Position numbers and translations under genes: made by a program
Part shown: positions 1 to 8,413 of the stretch, in pieces
Layout of the letters: each line of letters opens with the position of its first letter
How positions within the stretch are numbered: the first letter of the stretch is position 1
The notes under the pieces: generated by a model
Told to the model about the DNA's origin: nothing
Seen by the model: the letters and a program-made list of their open reading frames with translations, nothing else
Database searches by the model: none
Source of the DNA: Thiocystis minor
GTDB taxonomy: Bacteria; Pseudomonadota; Gammaproteobacteria; Chromatiales; Chromatiaceae
DNA: 53,290 bases
Direction of reading: 5' to 3'
NCBI RefSeq assembly: GCF_016653465.1
Contig: NZ_NHSQ01000190.1
Location: forward strand, 1-53,290

Positions 1-351
1 CCGAGGATCACCTCCGAGCGACTATCACAGAGCGCTTGAGCGATCGCCTGTAGTGCCGACCTTTTTCTTCGAGGAACGAAGAATCAGCGGGTTGCAGCGC
101 GAAAGACGCTGAATAGCCGAAGTCGGGCTAATCGTAAAAGAACGGTACCTCGCCAGTTCACCGATGCGCCCTGACGCCTCCCTTGCGCTCGGATAGTCTT
201 GCCTGGCGTTCGCTCATCAACGCGTGATTCATGACCGATTGCGTCGTCTTCGCTAGCAGACGCCAACGCGTTCCAGCGGAAGACCATCGGTCGGTTCACG
301 CCGCGCACGCACAGGACAACAGGATTTTTTTGAGGCCAAGAAGAGACACCC
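1..351. other. No gene recognised; upstream region of the HTH gene
   Basis: I see no convincing coding sequence here. The open frames on either strand have arginine- and alanine-rich translations with no recognisable motif. One short unit at about 98-113 resembles the GCGAAAGACGC repeats near 3.0-3.6 kb. A run of seven T lies just before the HTH gene start, at about 325-331. Confidence 0.5.
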
Positions 352-557
352 ATGCAAACACCGATTTCCCCCGTCCGTCGCCGACTTAACGAGCGTGAAG
401 CCGCCGCCGAACTCGGCATCAGCTTCCGTACCCTTCAACAATGGCGTGTGCGGGGCATTGGCCCCGTTTTTTGAAACTCGGCCGCGCCGTGCGCTATGAC
501 GCCGATGCGCTGGAGACCTGGTTAGCGCAGCAAGTCCGCACGAATACCGTGGGATGA
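352..557 (+). pseudogene. AlpA/excisionase-like HTH protein, frameshifted
   Basis: This would encode a protein of about 68 residues with a winged-helix fold of the MerR/AlpA excisionase type. The first frame (352-474) gives 40 residues including REAAAELGISFRTLQQWR, a typical helix-turn-helix, and stops at TGA 472-474. The -1 frame continues directly with LKLGRAVRYDADALETWL, the expected second half of the fold, to TGA 555-557. The break lies in C4-G-T6. Either one C has been lost (restoring it gives GPRFLKLGR) or ribosomes slip back one base on T6 (giving GPVFLKLGR, the same length). Such proteins regulate excision or replication in integrated elements, which fits the replication gene downstream. 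A decayed gene or a sequencing error is the plain reading. Confidence 0.75.
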
Positions 558-591
558 GGGCGAAACGATGCGCCAACGCCCCAGCAATGAA

Positions 592-626
592 AACGGCCTG
601 GTGGTCTCGGAAACCACCAGGCCGTT
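592..626. repeat. Perfect 14-bp hairpin
   Basis: Arms 592-605 and 613-626 are perfect complements around a 7-base loop. There is no T run after it, so it is not a classical terminator. It lies between the HTH gene and the replication gene and is the first of three consecutive hairpins. A 33-codon frame starting near 569 reads through the left arm, but I do not recognise it. Confidence 0.85.
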
Positions 627-662
627 GAGTCAAGCACGCTCCCAAGCGTTTTCGTCAACCGT

Positions 663-689
663 TCCCTGAACCCAAAAGCGGTTCAGGGA
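663..689. repeat. 10-bp hairpin, second of three
   Basis: Arms 663-672 and 680-689 are complementary around a 7-base loop rich in A. This is a separate inverted repeat about 40 bases after the first. Confidence 0.8.
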
Positions 690-716
690 CAAAGCAATCC
701 GACGGCGAATCGGTTT

Positions 717-769
717 GCGCCGGCAGGTGAAGTTTACCCCATCGAGCGGGGAATTTCGCCTGCCGGCGC
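717..769. repeat. Long nested hairpin, third of three
   Basis: Arms 717-727 and 759-769 are perfect 11-bp complements. Pairing can extend about four more base pairs inward with one wobble. An inner CCCC/GGGG hairpin (737-740 with 748-751) gives a nested, cruciform-like shape. It lies about 45 bases before the candidate start of the replication gene, so it could be a replication or regulatory site. Confidence 0.85.
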
Positions 770-812
770 CCGCTTCTCCGGTCGGTCTCTCAGCCTCGCG
801 AGGTATCGCACC

Positions 813-3185
813 ATGTAGATTCAGCACCCGTCTTCGGCGACCGATCCGGCCGCCACGACCGGTCCGCCCAACAGCGCCCACCCCCTTTCCGCGGCGCTCG
901 CCTGTCAGGCTCCGGCGCCCAACGACGTTCTCGGGTTCACCATCTGGCCGAACATGGCCGCGACCGCCAAACTGGACATGCGTCTGGCGTGGCCAGCGGT
1001 CTGCGCGCTGATCGCCCAGGAGGGTGCCCAGCCCGCCAAGCCTGATTGCCGCTGGGTCAAGCTGGCCACGTTCGGCCAGCACCGCACGGCGAAGGGATGT
1101 CTGCGGCACGACGCCAACGTGCGACAGGTTTTCGGCATCGAGGGCGACTACGATGACGAAGTCATGACCCCGGAGGAGGCGATCGAGCGTCTGGAGCGCC
1201 ATCAACTCAAGGCATTGGTCTATACCTCCTAGAGCCATACCCCCAAGACACCCCGCTGGCGTGTCTTGTTACCTTTGTCCGGCCCGATCGCCCCCGCCGC
1301 GCGGCAGGCTTACGCCGAGGCGCTGAACGGACTGATGGGGGGCATCCTGGCGCCCGAATCGGGCGTCCTGGATGCGTGGCAGCAATACCCCATCCCCTTC
1401 GCAAGCCACGCGACAACCGCGGATCAACCCGCCGCGCCGCAGCCGCCTGCGGACGCCCTGGCCGACCTGCTGTCGGGCGACGACATCCACGGCAATGCAC
1501 TGAGACTCGTGGGGCGGATGGTCCGCGAGGGCGTCACGGATGCCATGATCCGTTCGACTTTCCAGATCCTGGCGCAGCAGGTGGAGGCCATGCGCGGCGC
1601 TGACCGCGCCCAGGCCCTGCTGGGCGGTGAGTTGACCCGGATGATTCGTGGCGCGCGGGACTGGCAGGCGCGGGGTCAAACGGATCGGGAGGACCAGCGC
1701 CGGCGCGAATCTGCAGCGATGGACCAGAGCGCCGACAGCGATTTTCTGACGCCGCCCCCGCGTCCCACCGAGGCCATGTTTTACGGGCTGACCGGCGAGG
1801 TTGCCCGAACCGCCGCCGCCGGGCGGGAGGTGAACCCGGTCTCCGTCGCCGCCGCGTTTCTGTCCTGGCTCTCTGCCCAAGTGGGGCGGGATGTCTATCT
1901 CCAGGTGGGCGATGTCCGCCACCCGGTGCCGCTCTTCACCCTGCATGTGGGGCGGACGGCCATTGCCGCCAAGGGCGAATCAACGGGATTGCCGTTGCGC
2001 ATCGACGAGGCGATCCGCCAATCCCCGCTCGCGAGACTGGGACCGGAACAACATCTGCTGGGGCAAACCCATGCGGGCGGCCTCTCCTCGCGTGAAGGAC
2101 TGACTCTCTTTGTCCATGATGGTTACAAGTCCGGGCGCGATGACATCCCCTCGATCGAGGATAAGCGGCTGTGGGTTTTCGAGCCCGAGTTTCAGAACGT
2201 GATCGCGCAAGGCAAACGCGAGGGCAACACCCTGTCCGCCGCGCTGCGCGATGTCTGGGACGGCGGGAGCATCAAGCCCGCGACCAAGGGCGGACGGATC
2301 TGGGCGAGTGTGCCGCATATTGCGTTGCACGGCTGTATTACGCCGTTCGAGCTGCGCGCGGGACTGGAGCAGAAGGACATTACCAACGGTTTTGGGAATC
2401 GCTTCCTGCTGATCTGGGCGGAGCGGACCTGTCTGGTCCCGCTGCCTCGCGCCACCGCACCCGAGGCGATCTCCCGTCTCGCGCGCCGCGCCGAGCGCGT
2501 CATCCGCTTTGCGCTGGGAACCTATCCCGCGACGATATACACGCGCGAACTACGCCTGACGCCCGACGCCGAGACGATGTGGTGCAGCGCCTATCGGTCC
2601 TTGAAGCGTCGCGAGCCCTTGGGCGAGACCGTGGCCGCGCTGCTGGAACGGCGGGCGCCGATCACGCTGCGGTTGGCGGGACTCTTTGCCCTGACCGATG
2701 AAAGCCTGATGATCGAGGCCCGCCACCTGGCCGCCGCCCTCGCCTGGTCCCGCTATCACCGGGACAGTGTCGCGTTTGTGTTCGGCGCCGAGGTGGAACA
2801 AACGCGCCAGGCCATCGAGCAGTCCGACCGGCGCCGCAAGCTTCGCGACTACCTGGCGGGGAGGGACTGGGTTATCCGCTCGGAGATCCTGTCGCGGGCG
2901 CTGGGCGGCAAGGTGACGGCCAACGATCTGAACGGCGTACTTCAGGCCATGCTGGCGGACGGCGAGATCGAGCAGAAACAGGAAGCGCGCGGCGGTGCGG
3001 CCACGAATACCAAAACCTTCTACCGCGCGTCCGTTGCCCGCGAGATCGACGCGAAAGACGCGAAACACGCGCAAGACGGCGTCAATGCTGATCCCGAGTC
3101 CGGGCGAACCACGGCGAAAGACGCCGAACGACGGACGCCAGAGAAGGACGCAGCGGGTGTCGTCTGTCGGGAGGTGATCGGATGA
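813..3185 (+). pseudogene. BT4734-like/DUF3987 replication protein, interrupted by in-frame TAG codons
   Basis: One long frame encodes a primase/helicase-like replication protein typical of integrated elements. The N-terminal part (from about 930) has the BT4734-like domain, with the segments WVKLATFGQHRTAKGCLRHD and GIEGDYD. Reading then stops at TAG 1230-1232, but the same frame continues at once with SHTPKTPRWRVLLPLSGP, the expected next segment. The DUF3987 part has a P-loop-like GRTAIAAKGES near 1950-1980, then conserved WVFEPEF and NGFGNRFLLIWAE. A likely ATG at 813, with GAGG upstream, is followed directly by another TAG (816-818); the next ATG is 954, inside the domain. The segment after LAPES seems short for the family, so an internal deletion is possible. 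The C-terminus runs into the tandem duplication. It is probably a dead gene, unless TAG is read through. Confidence 0.75.
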
Positions 3186-3611
3186 CGGCGTACCCGTCTT
3201 GCGGGCGCGTGTTGCGCGTCTTTCGCGCGTGTTTCGCCCGGCAGGAAGCGCCGTGGTGGCACGTCTTGCGCGTCTTTCGCGTGTTACGCGTCGAGATCGA
3301 GCAGAAACAGGAAGCGCGCGGCGGTGCGGCCAGGAATACCAAAACCTTTTACCGCGCGTTCGTTGCCCGCGCGAAAGACGCGAAACACGCGCAAGACGGC
3401 GTCAATGCTGATCCCGAGTCCGGGCGAACCACGGCGAAAGACGCCGAACGACGGACGCCAGAGAAGGACGCAGCGGGTGTCGTCTGTCGGGAGGTGATCG
3501 GATGACGGCGTACCCATCTTGCGGACGCGTGTTGCGCGTCTTTCGCGCGTGTTTCGCCCGACATGAAACGCCGTGGTTAGGCGTCTTGCGCGTGTTTCGC
3601 GTGTTACGCAG
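2964..3611 (+). repeat. Tandem duplication of about 0.33 kb with inverted GC-rich repeats
   Basis: Copy 1 is 2964-3291 and copy 2 is 3293-3611. The copies are nearly identical; copy 1 carries 9 extra bases near 3032-3040. Each copy contains the 3' end of the DUF3987 frame including its stop context, so copy 2 is a second, headless C-terminus. Inside each copy are short units of the type GCGAAAGACGCGAAACACGC in one orientation (about 3050-3078 and 3366-3398) and the reverse complement in the other (about 3203-3235, 3262-3290, 3523-3555, 3579-3610). Distant arms can therefore pair. Confidence 0.9.
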
Positions 3612-3671
3612 CAGAACCGCAGGCAGGTCTTACGCCTCGACAGCGCGTCAGACGGCGAAGGCGGCGCGGAC

Positions 3672-4118
3672 ATGAGCGTACAGGCGCTGTTGAACGATCT
3701 GGCCTGCGCCAACGTCCGTCTTTCGCTGACAGCCGACACCGGGCTGGAGGCCACGGGCGACCGCGCGGCGCTCGATTGCTGGCTGCCGGTGATCCGCGCC
3801 CGCAAGGACGAATTGCGCGCGCAGTTAGCCGCCACGACGCCGTCACCGCTCACTGGCACCGAGCGCGCCGACCTCCGCGAGGCGATCGAGGAGCGCGCGG
3901 CCATTCTGGAGTTCGACGGCCATCTCTCCAGAGCGCAGGCGGAGACGGCGGCGACCCGCGCGATGCGGGTGTATCGCTACCGGCTGAGCGACCGCCCGAC
4001 GGATTGGCTGATCCTGCTTGCTCCCGGCTGCGACCTGGAGGAGGCATGGCGCGTCTTGGCACTGCGCTTTGGATCTGAGCGCGTGATCGAGGTGGTTTGC
4101 AACCCCGGCACTTGTTGA
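3672..4118 (+). CDS. TubC_N-like small protein of the integrated element
   Basis: This 148-residue protein follows the DUF3987 gene. Residues 1-50 fit the TubC N-terminal docking-like fold seen in many mobile-element proteins: a short helix, a beta strand pattern around VRLSLTADTGLEATGD, then a helix ending KDELRAQL. Residues 60-148 match the companion region, with EERAAILEFDGHLSRAQAE and then YRLSDRPTDWLILLAPGCD. I chose ATG 3672 because the domain starts there; the open frame upstream only translates the GC-rich repeats. The molecular role in these elements is not known to me; the family call is from pattern memory. Confidence 0.65.
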   Translation: MSVQALLNDLACANVRLSLTADTGLEATGDRAALDCWLPVIRARKDELRAQLAATTPSPLTGTERADLREAIEERAAILEFDGHLSRAQAETAATRAMRVYRYRLSDRPTDWLILLAPGCDLEEAWRVLALRFGSERVIEVVCNPGTC

Positions 4119-4137
4119 GATCCGGGCGTTGTGTTGT

Positions 4138-4397
4138 GACCAATTCTGGTTCAGCAATCCCCTGCCGTTGGCGAATGGCCGCACCACGTCGGGATTGGCC
4201 ACGCTCACCCGTGCTCAGGCGCCGCAACACGTTGGCCCACGGTTCGTGAGAGACCCCAATCGCTTCCATCACGACGTGAAGAGCGGCAACGGGATCGGTG
4301 AGCTTGCCCCGCCCGTCGGCGATCCACTCCAAGGCCGTTGGCGGTGGATTGGCGAAGCGGTATTGCTTGACCGTCCAGCTTCAATCAGGTTCATGAT
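4138..4397 (-). pseudogene. IS110-family transposase fragment
   Basis: On the minus strand, 4397 to about 4210 reads VKQYRFANPPPTALEW and then ALHVVMEAIGVSHEPWA, which matches the N-terminal region of IS110 transposases. From about 4208 another frame gives SVANPDVVRPFANGRGLLNQ, the next conserved IS110 segment. The order is right but the frame changes near 4208. The N-terminus and the whole C-terminal half are absent. It is a scar between the integrated-element genes and the cytochrome gene. Confidence 0.75.
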
Positions 4398-4496
4398 CTC
4401 AGCTTGTGGTACTAGTCGGCCAGACCACGCGACCAGGCGTACTAGAGAGACGACCATGGGACATCATGGCCTCGTCACAGGAGCGGAGCGAGACGT

Positions 4497-6284
4497 ATGA
4501 CAATGAAACACCGACGCGAAGTCTTGGGCACCGTGTTGGCAGCCATCGTGTTGAACCAGACTGTGTTGGCCCAGGCGTTGGATGCCTTGCCAGCCACCTA
4601 TGCCGGCGGCACAACCTGCGTCGACTGTCATCAAGCCGAGACCGAACGCTGGCAAGGCTCCGACCACGATCGGGCCATGACCGAGGCGACGGAGGCGACC
4701 GTCCTCGGCGATTTCCGTGACGTCGCCTTCACGGCCCAGGGCGTCACCTCTCGGTTCTACCGCCAGGATGGTGCCTTCATGGTGCGCACCGACGGCCCGG
4801 ATGGACAACTGCACGACTACCCCATCCGCTACACCTTCGGCTGGTGGCCGCTTCAGCAATACCTGATCGAGTTCCCCGGCGGACGCCTGCAAAGTCTGGG
4901 CATTGCCTGGGATAGCCGCGCGGCCGAGGACGGCGGCCAGCGCTGGTATCACCTCTATCCCAATGAGCGGATCGACCATGCCAGTCGCCTGCACTGGACC
5001 GGACGCGACCAGAACTGGAACTACCAGTGCGCGGAGTGCCACTCCACCAACCTGGAGAAGCACTACGACCTCGCCACGGACAGCTTCCACACGACCTGGT
5101 CCGAAATCGATGTCGCCTGCGAGTCCTGCCACGGACCGGCCTCGCGCCATGTGGCGCAGGCGCGTTCGGCGACGCCGGACACACCGCCTGTCTGGGATGC
5201 CGACAAGGGGCTGGTGGTTCAGCTTGCCGATCGCGACGGCGGCGTCTGGATTCATGACGCGGCGAGCGGACAACCCAAACGATCCGTCCCGCGCACCCAG
5301 CACAGGCAGATCGAGACCTGTGCCCGCTGTCATTCCCGGCGCGGGCAGATCAGCGAGCGCGACCAGCCGGGGCGGCCGCTCGGCGACACCCACCGCCTGG
5401 CCCTGCTGGAGGCCCCGCTCTATCACCCGGACGGCCAGATCAAGGACGAGGTCTTCGACGTTGGCTCCTTCATCCAGAGTCGCATGTACGCCAAGGGCGT
5501 TACCTGCACGGACTGCCATGACGCCCACAGTCTCAAACTCAAGGCGCCCGGCAACGGGGTCTGCGCCCAGTGTCACCAGCCGGCCCGGTACGATGCCGAA
5601 TCCCATCACCATCACGCGCCCGGCTCCAGCGGCGCGGCCTGCGTCGCCTGCCACATGCCGCAGCAGCGCTACATGGTGATCGACGAGCGCGCCGATCACA
5701 GCCTGCGCATTCCCCGTCCGGACCTGACACTAAAGATCGGCACCCCCAATGCATGCAACGCCTGTCATACCGACAAATCCACCAGCGCTGCCCTGCTCGC
5801 GCCGCTGGCCCTCACCCTCAAGACGGCCCAGGCCACCGAACACAAGGACAAAGGGGGCGAGGCTCACGCCAAGCCCCAGTTCCTCTTCGTGCAAAGTGCC
5901 GAGGGCGTGACCTATGCGGACGGGCGCCTCACCCTCAAGGGGATTAGCCCCGTCACCATCCTGTTCTCGGATCGCCCGGAGCGCCTTGCCGACCACATGG
6001 CGACCGAAAACTTCGTCCCCTTCTGGGGTGAGGGCGCGGACAGCTTCAAGTCCGATCCGCCCAACGGGACCCTCTCTGTGGTGGAGGGCGAGGCAATGGA
6101 CAACGTCGTCATGACCCTGCGCAACCCGCGGCTCGCGGGGCGGGATCTGAGCTACGAGGTCGAGGTGTTGGAAGGAAGGCCGCCGGCCAGCGGGGGTGCG
6201 GCTTCGCTGTTCATCGACATCATCGGCATGCCGCTCACGCCGGTCTCCTTCGCCGGCGCACGTCGGCGCATGTGGCGCCGTTAG
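4497..6284 (+). CDS. Eight-heme cytochrome c fused to a secreted domain
   Basis: A 595-residue exported protein. Residues 1-30 form a signal peptide. Eight CxxCH heme-binding motifs start near residues 41, 178, 208, 275, 337, 356, 382 and 420, so up to eight c-type hemes can be attached in the periplasm. This arrangement is known from multiheme cytochromes that usually continue into TPR repeats. Here the TPR part is missing. Right after the eighth motif comes a hydrophobic stretch ALLAPLALTLKTAQA that looks like an old signal peptide with an AxA cleavage site. A domain of about 150 residues follows (KPQFLFVQSAEGVTYADG to the end) that resembles a separate family of small secreted proteins. 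I infer a fusion by deletion between two genes. The partner and redox role are unknown. The stop is TAG. Confidence 0.8.
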   Translation: MTMKHRREVLGTVLAAIVLNQTVLAQALDALPATYAGGTTCVDCHQAETERWQGSDHDRAMTEATEATVLGDFRDVAFTAQGVTSRFYRQDGAFMVRTDGPDGQLHDYPIRYTFGWWPLQQYLIEFPGGRLQSLGIAWDSRAAEDGGQRWYHLYPNERIDHASRLHWTGRDQNWNYQCAECHSTNLEKHYDLATDSFHTTWSEIDVACESCHGPASRHVAQARSATPDTPPVWDADKGLVVQLADRDGGVWIHDAASGQPKRSVPRTQHRQIETCARCHSRRGQISERDQPGRPLGDTHRLALLEAPLYHPDGQIKDEVFDVGSFIQSRMYAKGVTCTDCHDAHSLKLKAPGNGVCAQCHQPARYDAESHHHHAPGSSGAACVACHMPQQRYMVIDERADHSLRIPRPDLTLKIGTPNACNACHTDKSTSAALLAPLALTLKTAQATEHKDKGGEAHAKPQFLFVQSAEGVTYADGRLTLKGISPVTILFSDRPERLADHMATENFVPFWGEGADSFKSDPPNGTLSVVEGEAMDNVVMTLRNPRLAGRDLSYEVEVLEGRPPASGGAASLFIDIIGMPLTPVSFAGARRRMWRR

Positions 6285-6303
6285 CCCGAAGCCCGAAGCC
6301 CGA

Positions 6304-6405
6304 GCCTGGATGGAGAGAAGCGGAATCCAGGTCCCGCCCCAATCCACTGAATAGTCATGTCCCCCCAAGGCCACACCCCTGGATTCCGCTGCGCTCCATC
6401 CAGGC
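6304..6405. repeat. REP-like inverted repeat
   Basis: Arms 6304-6331 and 6378-6405 are 28 bases long and complementary at about 26 positions, around a 46-base loop. The arm type (CCTGGATTCCGC...CCATCCAGGC) is a common intergenic repeat in gammaproteobacteria. It lies between the convergent cytochrome gene and AraC gene. Confidence 0.8.
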
Positions 6406-6515
6406 TACGACTTGCTCCACGAAGCGAGCTGCCAGCCAGTCGCGAAGCAGTTCGAAGAGGCCGATACCGGACGTTAAGATCGGCTTCGTGTGGGACTCTG
6501 ACCGGCCAAGCGATG

Positions 6516-7646
6516 TCAGTCGACATGTATCCCCAATTCGGGTTTGGCGGCCTGTTCGAGGAGCCCATCGGGAGTGGATTTGACCCGCCACTGCGAGGGA
6601 CTGATCTTCGCCCAGTTACGAAAGGCACGCGAGAATGCATTCGCGTCCGCGTAGTGTAGTGCTGCGGCAATCTCGGCGACTGGGAGCCGCGTGTTGCGCA
6701 GAAGTTGGCGGGCGAGCTCGAACCGCGTGGTGTTGACCAGATTCTGCAGACTCATTCCTTCCTCACCGAGCCGACGGCGCAAAGTCCGCTCGCTGATTCC
6801 GAAGAGTTTGCTAACCGCCTCGGCCTTCGCCTGGCCGCTCAACAGCAATTGGTGAAGCACCAACTCCACCTGCTCGCCAAGGCTCAGCGGGCCAGTCGCC
6901 TGTGCATCGCGAATCGCCGCCGAAATCGCGCAGTGCACCTTGGGATCGGCGCCTGCAATCGGGTTGGACAGCCAAGATGATGCAAAAACAATCCCCGAGA
7001 CTTCCGCGTCGAATGTCGCATCCACGCCAAACACCCGGCGGTACGCTGCCGTTCGGTTCGGACGACGGTAGGAGAACTGCACTGCGGCGGGCCTGAAGTC
7101 GCTGCCGCACAGGCCCAGCAGAATCCTGTTTCCGATGGCAATGGCAACGTCATAGATGTACTCGGTGGCCGGGGTTCCGTGGCGGTAGACGGAGTAGCCT
7201 AAGATGGCAGTCTGGCTATCCGGGGCGAGCAGAAGTGGCGCCGCGCCCCGATCATGCAGATGCAGGTGGAGCAACAGGCTTCGCAACGCGTCGCCCACGC
7301 TCGGCGAATGGCGCATCAGATCGCCGAGCAGCCCGAGCCCCGTAAGCTCGAAGCGGTTGCCCACGAGCAGCGCGAAGTGCGGGCATTCGGTTAAGTCAGC
7401 CGAAATTTGGAAAAGGCGCCCTGCCGCTGCTAAGCCCATTCGGCTGTCGGGGTCCCAAAACAGCCGAAGGCTTACCTTTGCCTGCGCAAATGCGCGTTGT
7501 GGGTCGACACCCAACTCGTCGAGCACGGCGGGGATCGCGAGGATCGGACCCACCCTGATGTCGCCGTCCCTGCTCCGGACCAACGCGGGCGACTTGCGCC
7601 GGGATGCAGAGGGGGTGTCCGATTCGACCGAATCTTCGCAAGTCAT
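6516..7646 (-). CDS. AraC-family regulator with arabinose-binding-like N-terminal domain
   Basis: A 376-residue transcription factor. Residues 35-220 form the ligand-binding domain of the ArgR/OruR-type subfamily, with LLGDLMRHSPSVGDALRSLL and LLGLCGSDFRPAAVQFSYRR. Residues 270-355 form the double helix-turn-helix: AVSKLFGISERTLRRRLGEE, then PVAEIAAALHYADANAFSRA followed by FRNWAKISPSQWR. It points away from the DUF1254 gene at 8414, with an IS1595 scar between them. A second regulator of the same subfamily (10223-11278) lies on the other side of that gene. The inducer is unknown. Confidence 0.88.
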   Translation of the reverse strand: MTCEDSVESDTPSASRRKSPALVRSRDGDIRVGPILAIPAVLDELGVDPQRAFAQAKVSLRLFWDPDSRMGLAAAGRLFQISADLTECPHFALLVGNRFELTGLGLLGDLMRHSPSVGDALRSLLLHLHLHDRGAAPLLLAPDSQTAILGYSVYRHGTPATEYIYDVAIAIGNRILLGLCGSDFRPAAVQFSYRRPNRTAAYRRVFGVDATFDAEVSGIVFASSWLSNPIAGADPKVHCAISAAIRDAQATGPLSLGEQVELVLHQLLLSGQAKAEAVSKLFGISERTLRRRLGEEGMSLQNLVNTTRFELARQLLRNTRLPVAEIAAALHYADANAFSRAFRNWAKISPSQWRVKSTPDGLLEQAAKPELGIHVD

Positions 7647-7682
7647 ATCAATATCCTGTTTTGATTAGCAAAGAGTCCCAGC

Positions 7683-8153
7683 GTGGCGCCACCACGCCGC
7701 GCGACGCGGCCTGGTGGTCGCGGCGGCGGCGACTACGGGACGGTGCTGGCGGCCGGCGTCGGTGATGCCGCCGAAGCACGACCGCCAGTCGCAGACGAGG
7801 GCACTGGCCCAGGTCGCAACCGACTTGCGCGTGAACCCTGGCACCGGGGCCGACAGGCTGGTCTTGGCCTGGCTGATGAAATAGATGGCCAAGTACCACA
7901 CCGTCAGGGCCAGATTGGTCCCCTGAAACACGGTCCCGCCGATCAGGGAGAACTGCGGTCGGCAGCCACCGCACGGGAAGATCCTGCGCGCCCAGACCCG
8001 CAGTACGCCGTGGCGGACCTCCCCGCAGTGGGGACGATGCACGCCCCGCAGCCAGCGCAGTTGCTCGAGGACCGCCGCGCACTTCACCTCGGTACCGAGC
8101 TGCCCCAGGGGCTCGGGCATCGACAAGCCCCGCCGGAGCTGAGCACGCTTCAT
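7683..8153 (-). pseudogene. IS1595-family transposase remnant with internal deletion
   Basis: The frame starting at ATG 8153 gives the IS1595 N-terminus: MKRAQLRRGLSMPEPL, a degraded zinc ribbon (RPHCG ... FPCGGC), then SLIGGTVFQGTNLALTVWYL and AIYFISQAKTSLSA. Directly after this the frame jumps to what looks like a later part of the transposase (FGGITDAGRQHRPVV), so the middle appears to be deleted. The 3' end is also missing. The remnant cannot be active and now forms the upstream region of the LysM-DUF1254 gene. Confidence 0.75.
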
Positions 8154-8413
8154 GGCTATGGCGCATCTCCCCTGGGTGGGCCCGGCACCAGGACGCGCCG
8201 GCCGGGGCCTCAGTCCGCGAGTCCGGCTGGGCTTCGGTGCCATCCGCATGTACTGTGCGGTCATTTTGGCCGGATCTGCAAGATACTCCCAGTCGAGTTT
8301 TGATATGTTGCGGTCGCCCTTCATTCTTGCGAGGCCCATCAAGGGGAAAGCCATGAGAGAGGCAAGGTTGTCCACCAAAACTTCTTAACGACACGAAAGA
8401 CGGGATTAGAGTC

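Noticed and set aside
3182-3505. Open frame of 107 codons with RVLRVFR-type repeats
   Set aside because: It is the duplicated C-terminus preceded by translated GC-rich repeats; no start site or family.
4464-5699. 411-codon open frame on the minus strand
   Set aside because: It is the reverse of the cytochrome gene; the eight heme motifs on the plus strand decide the coding strand.
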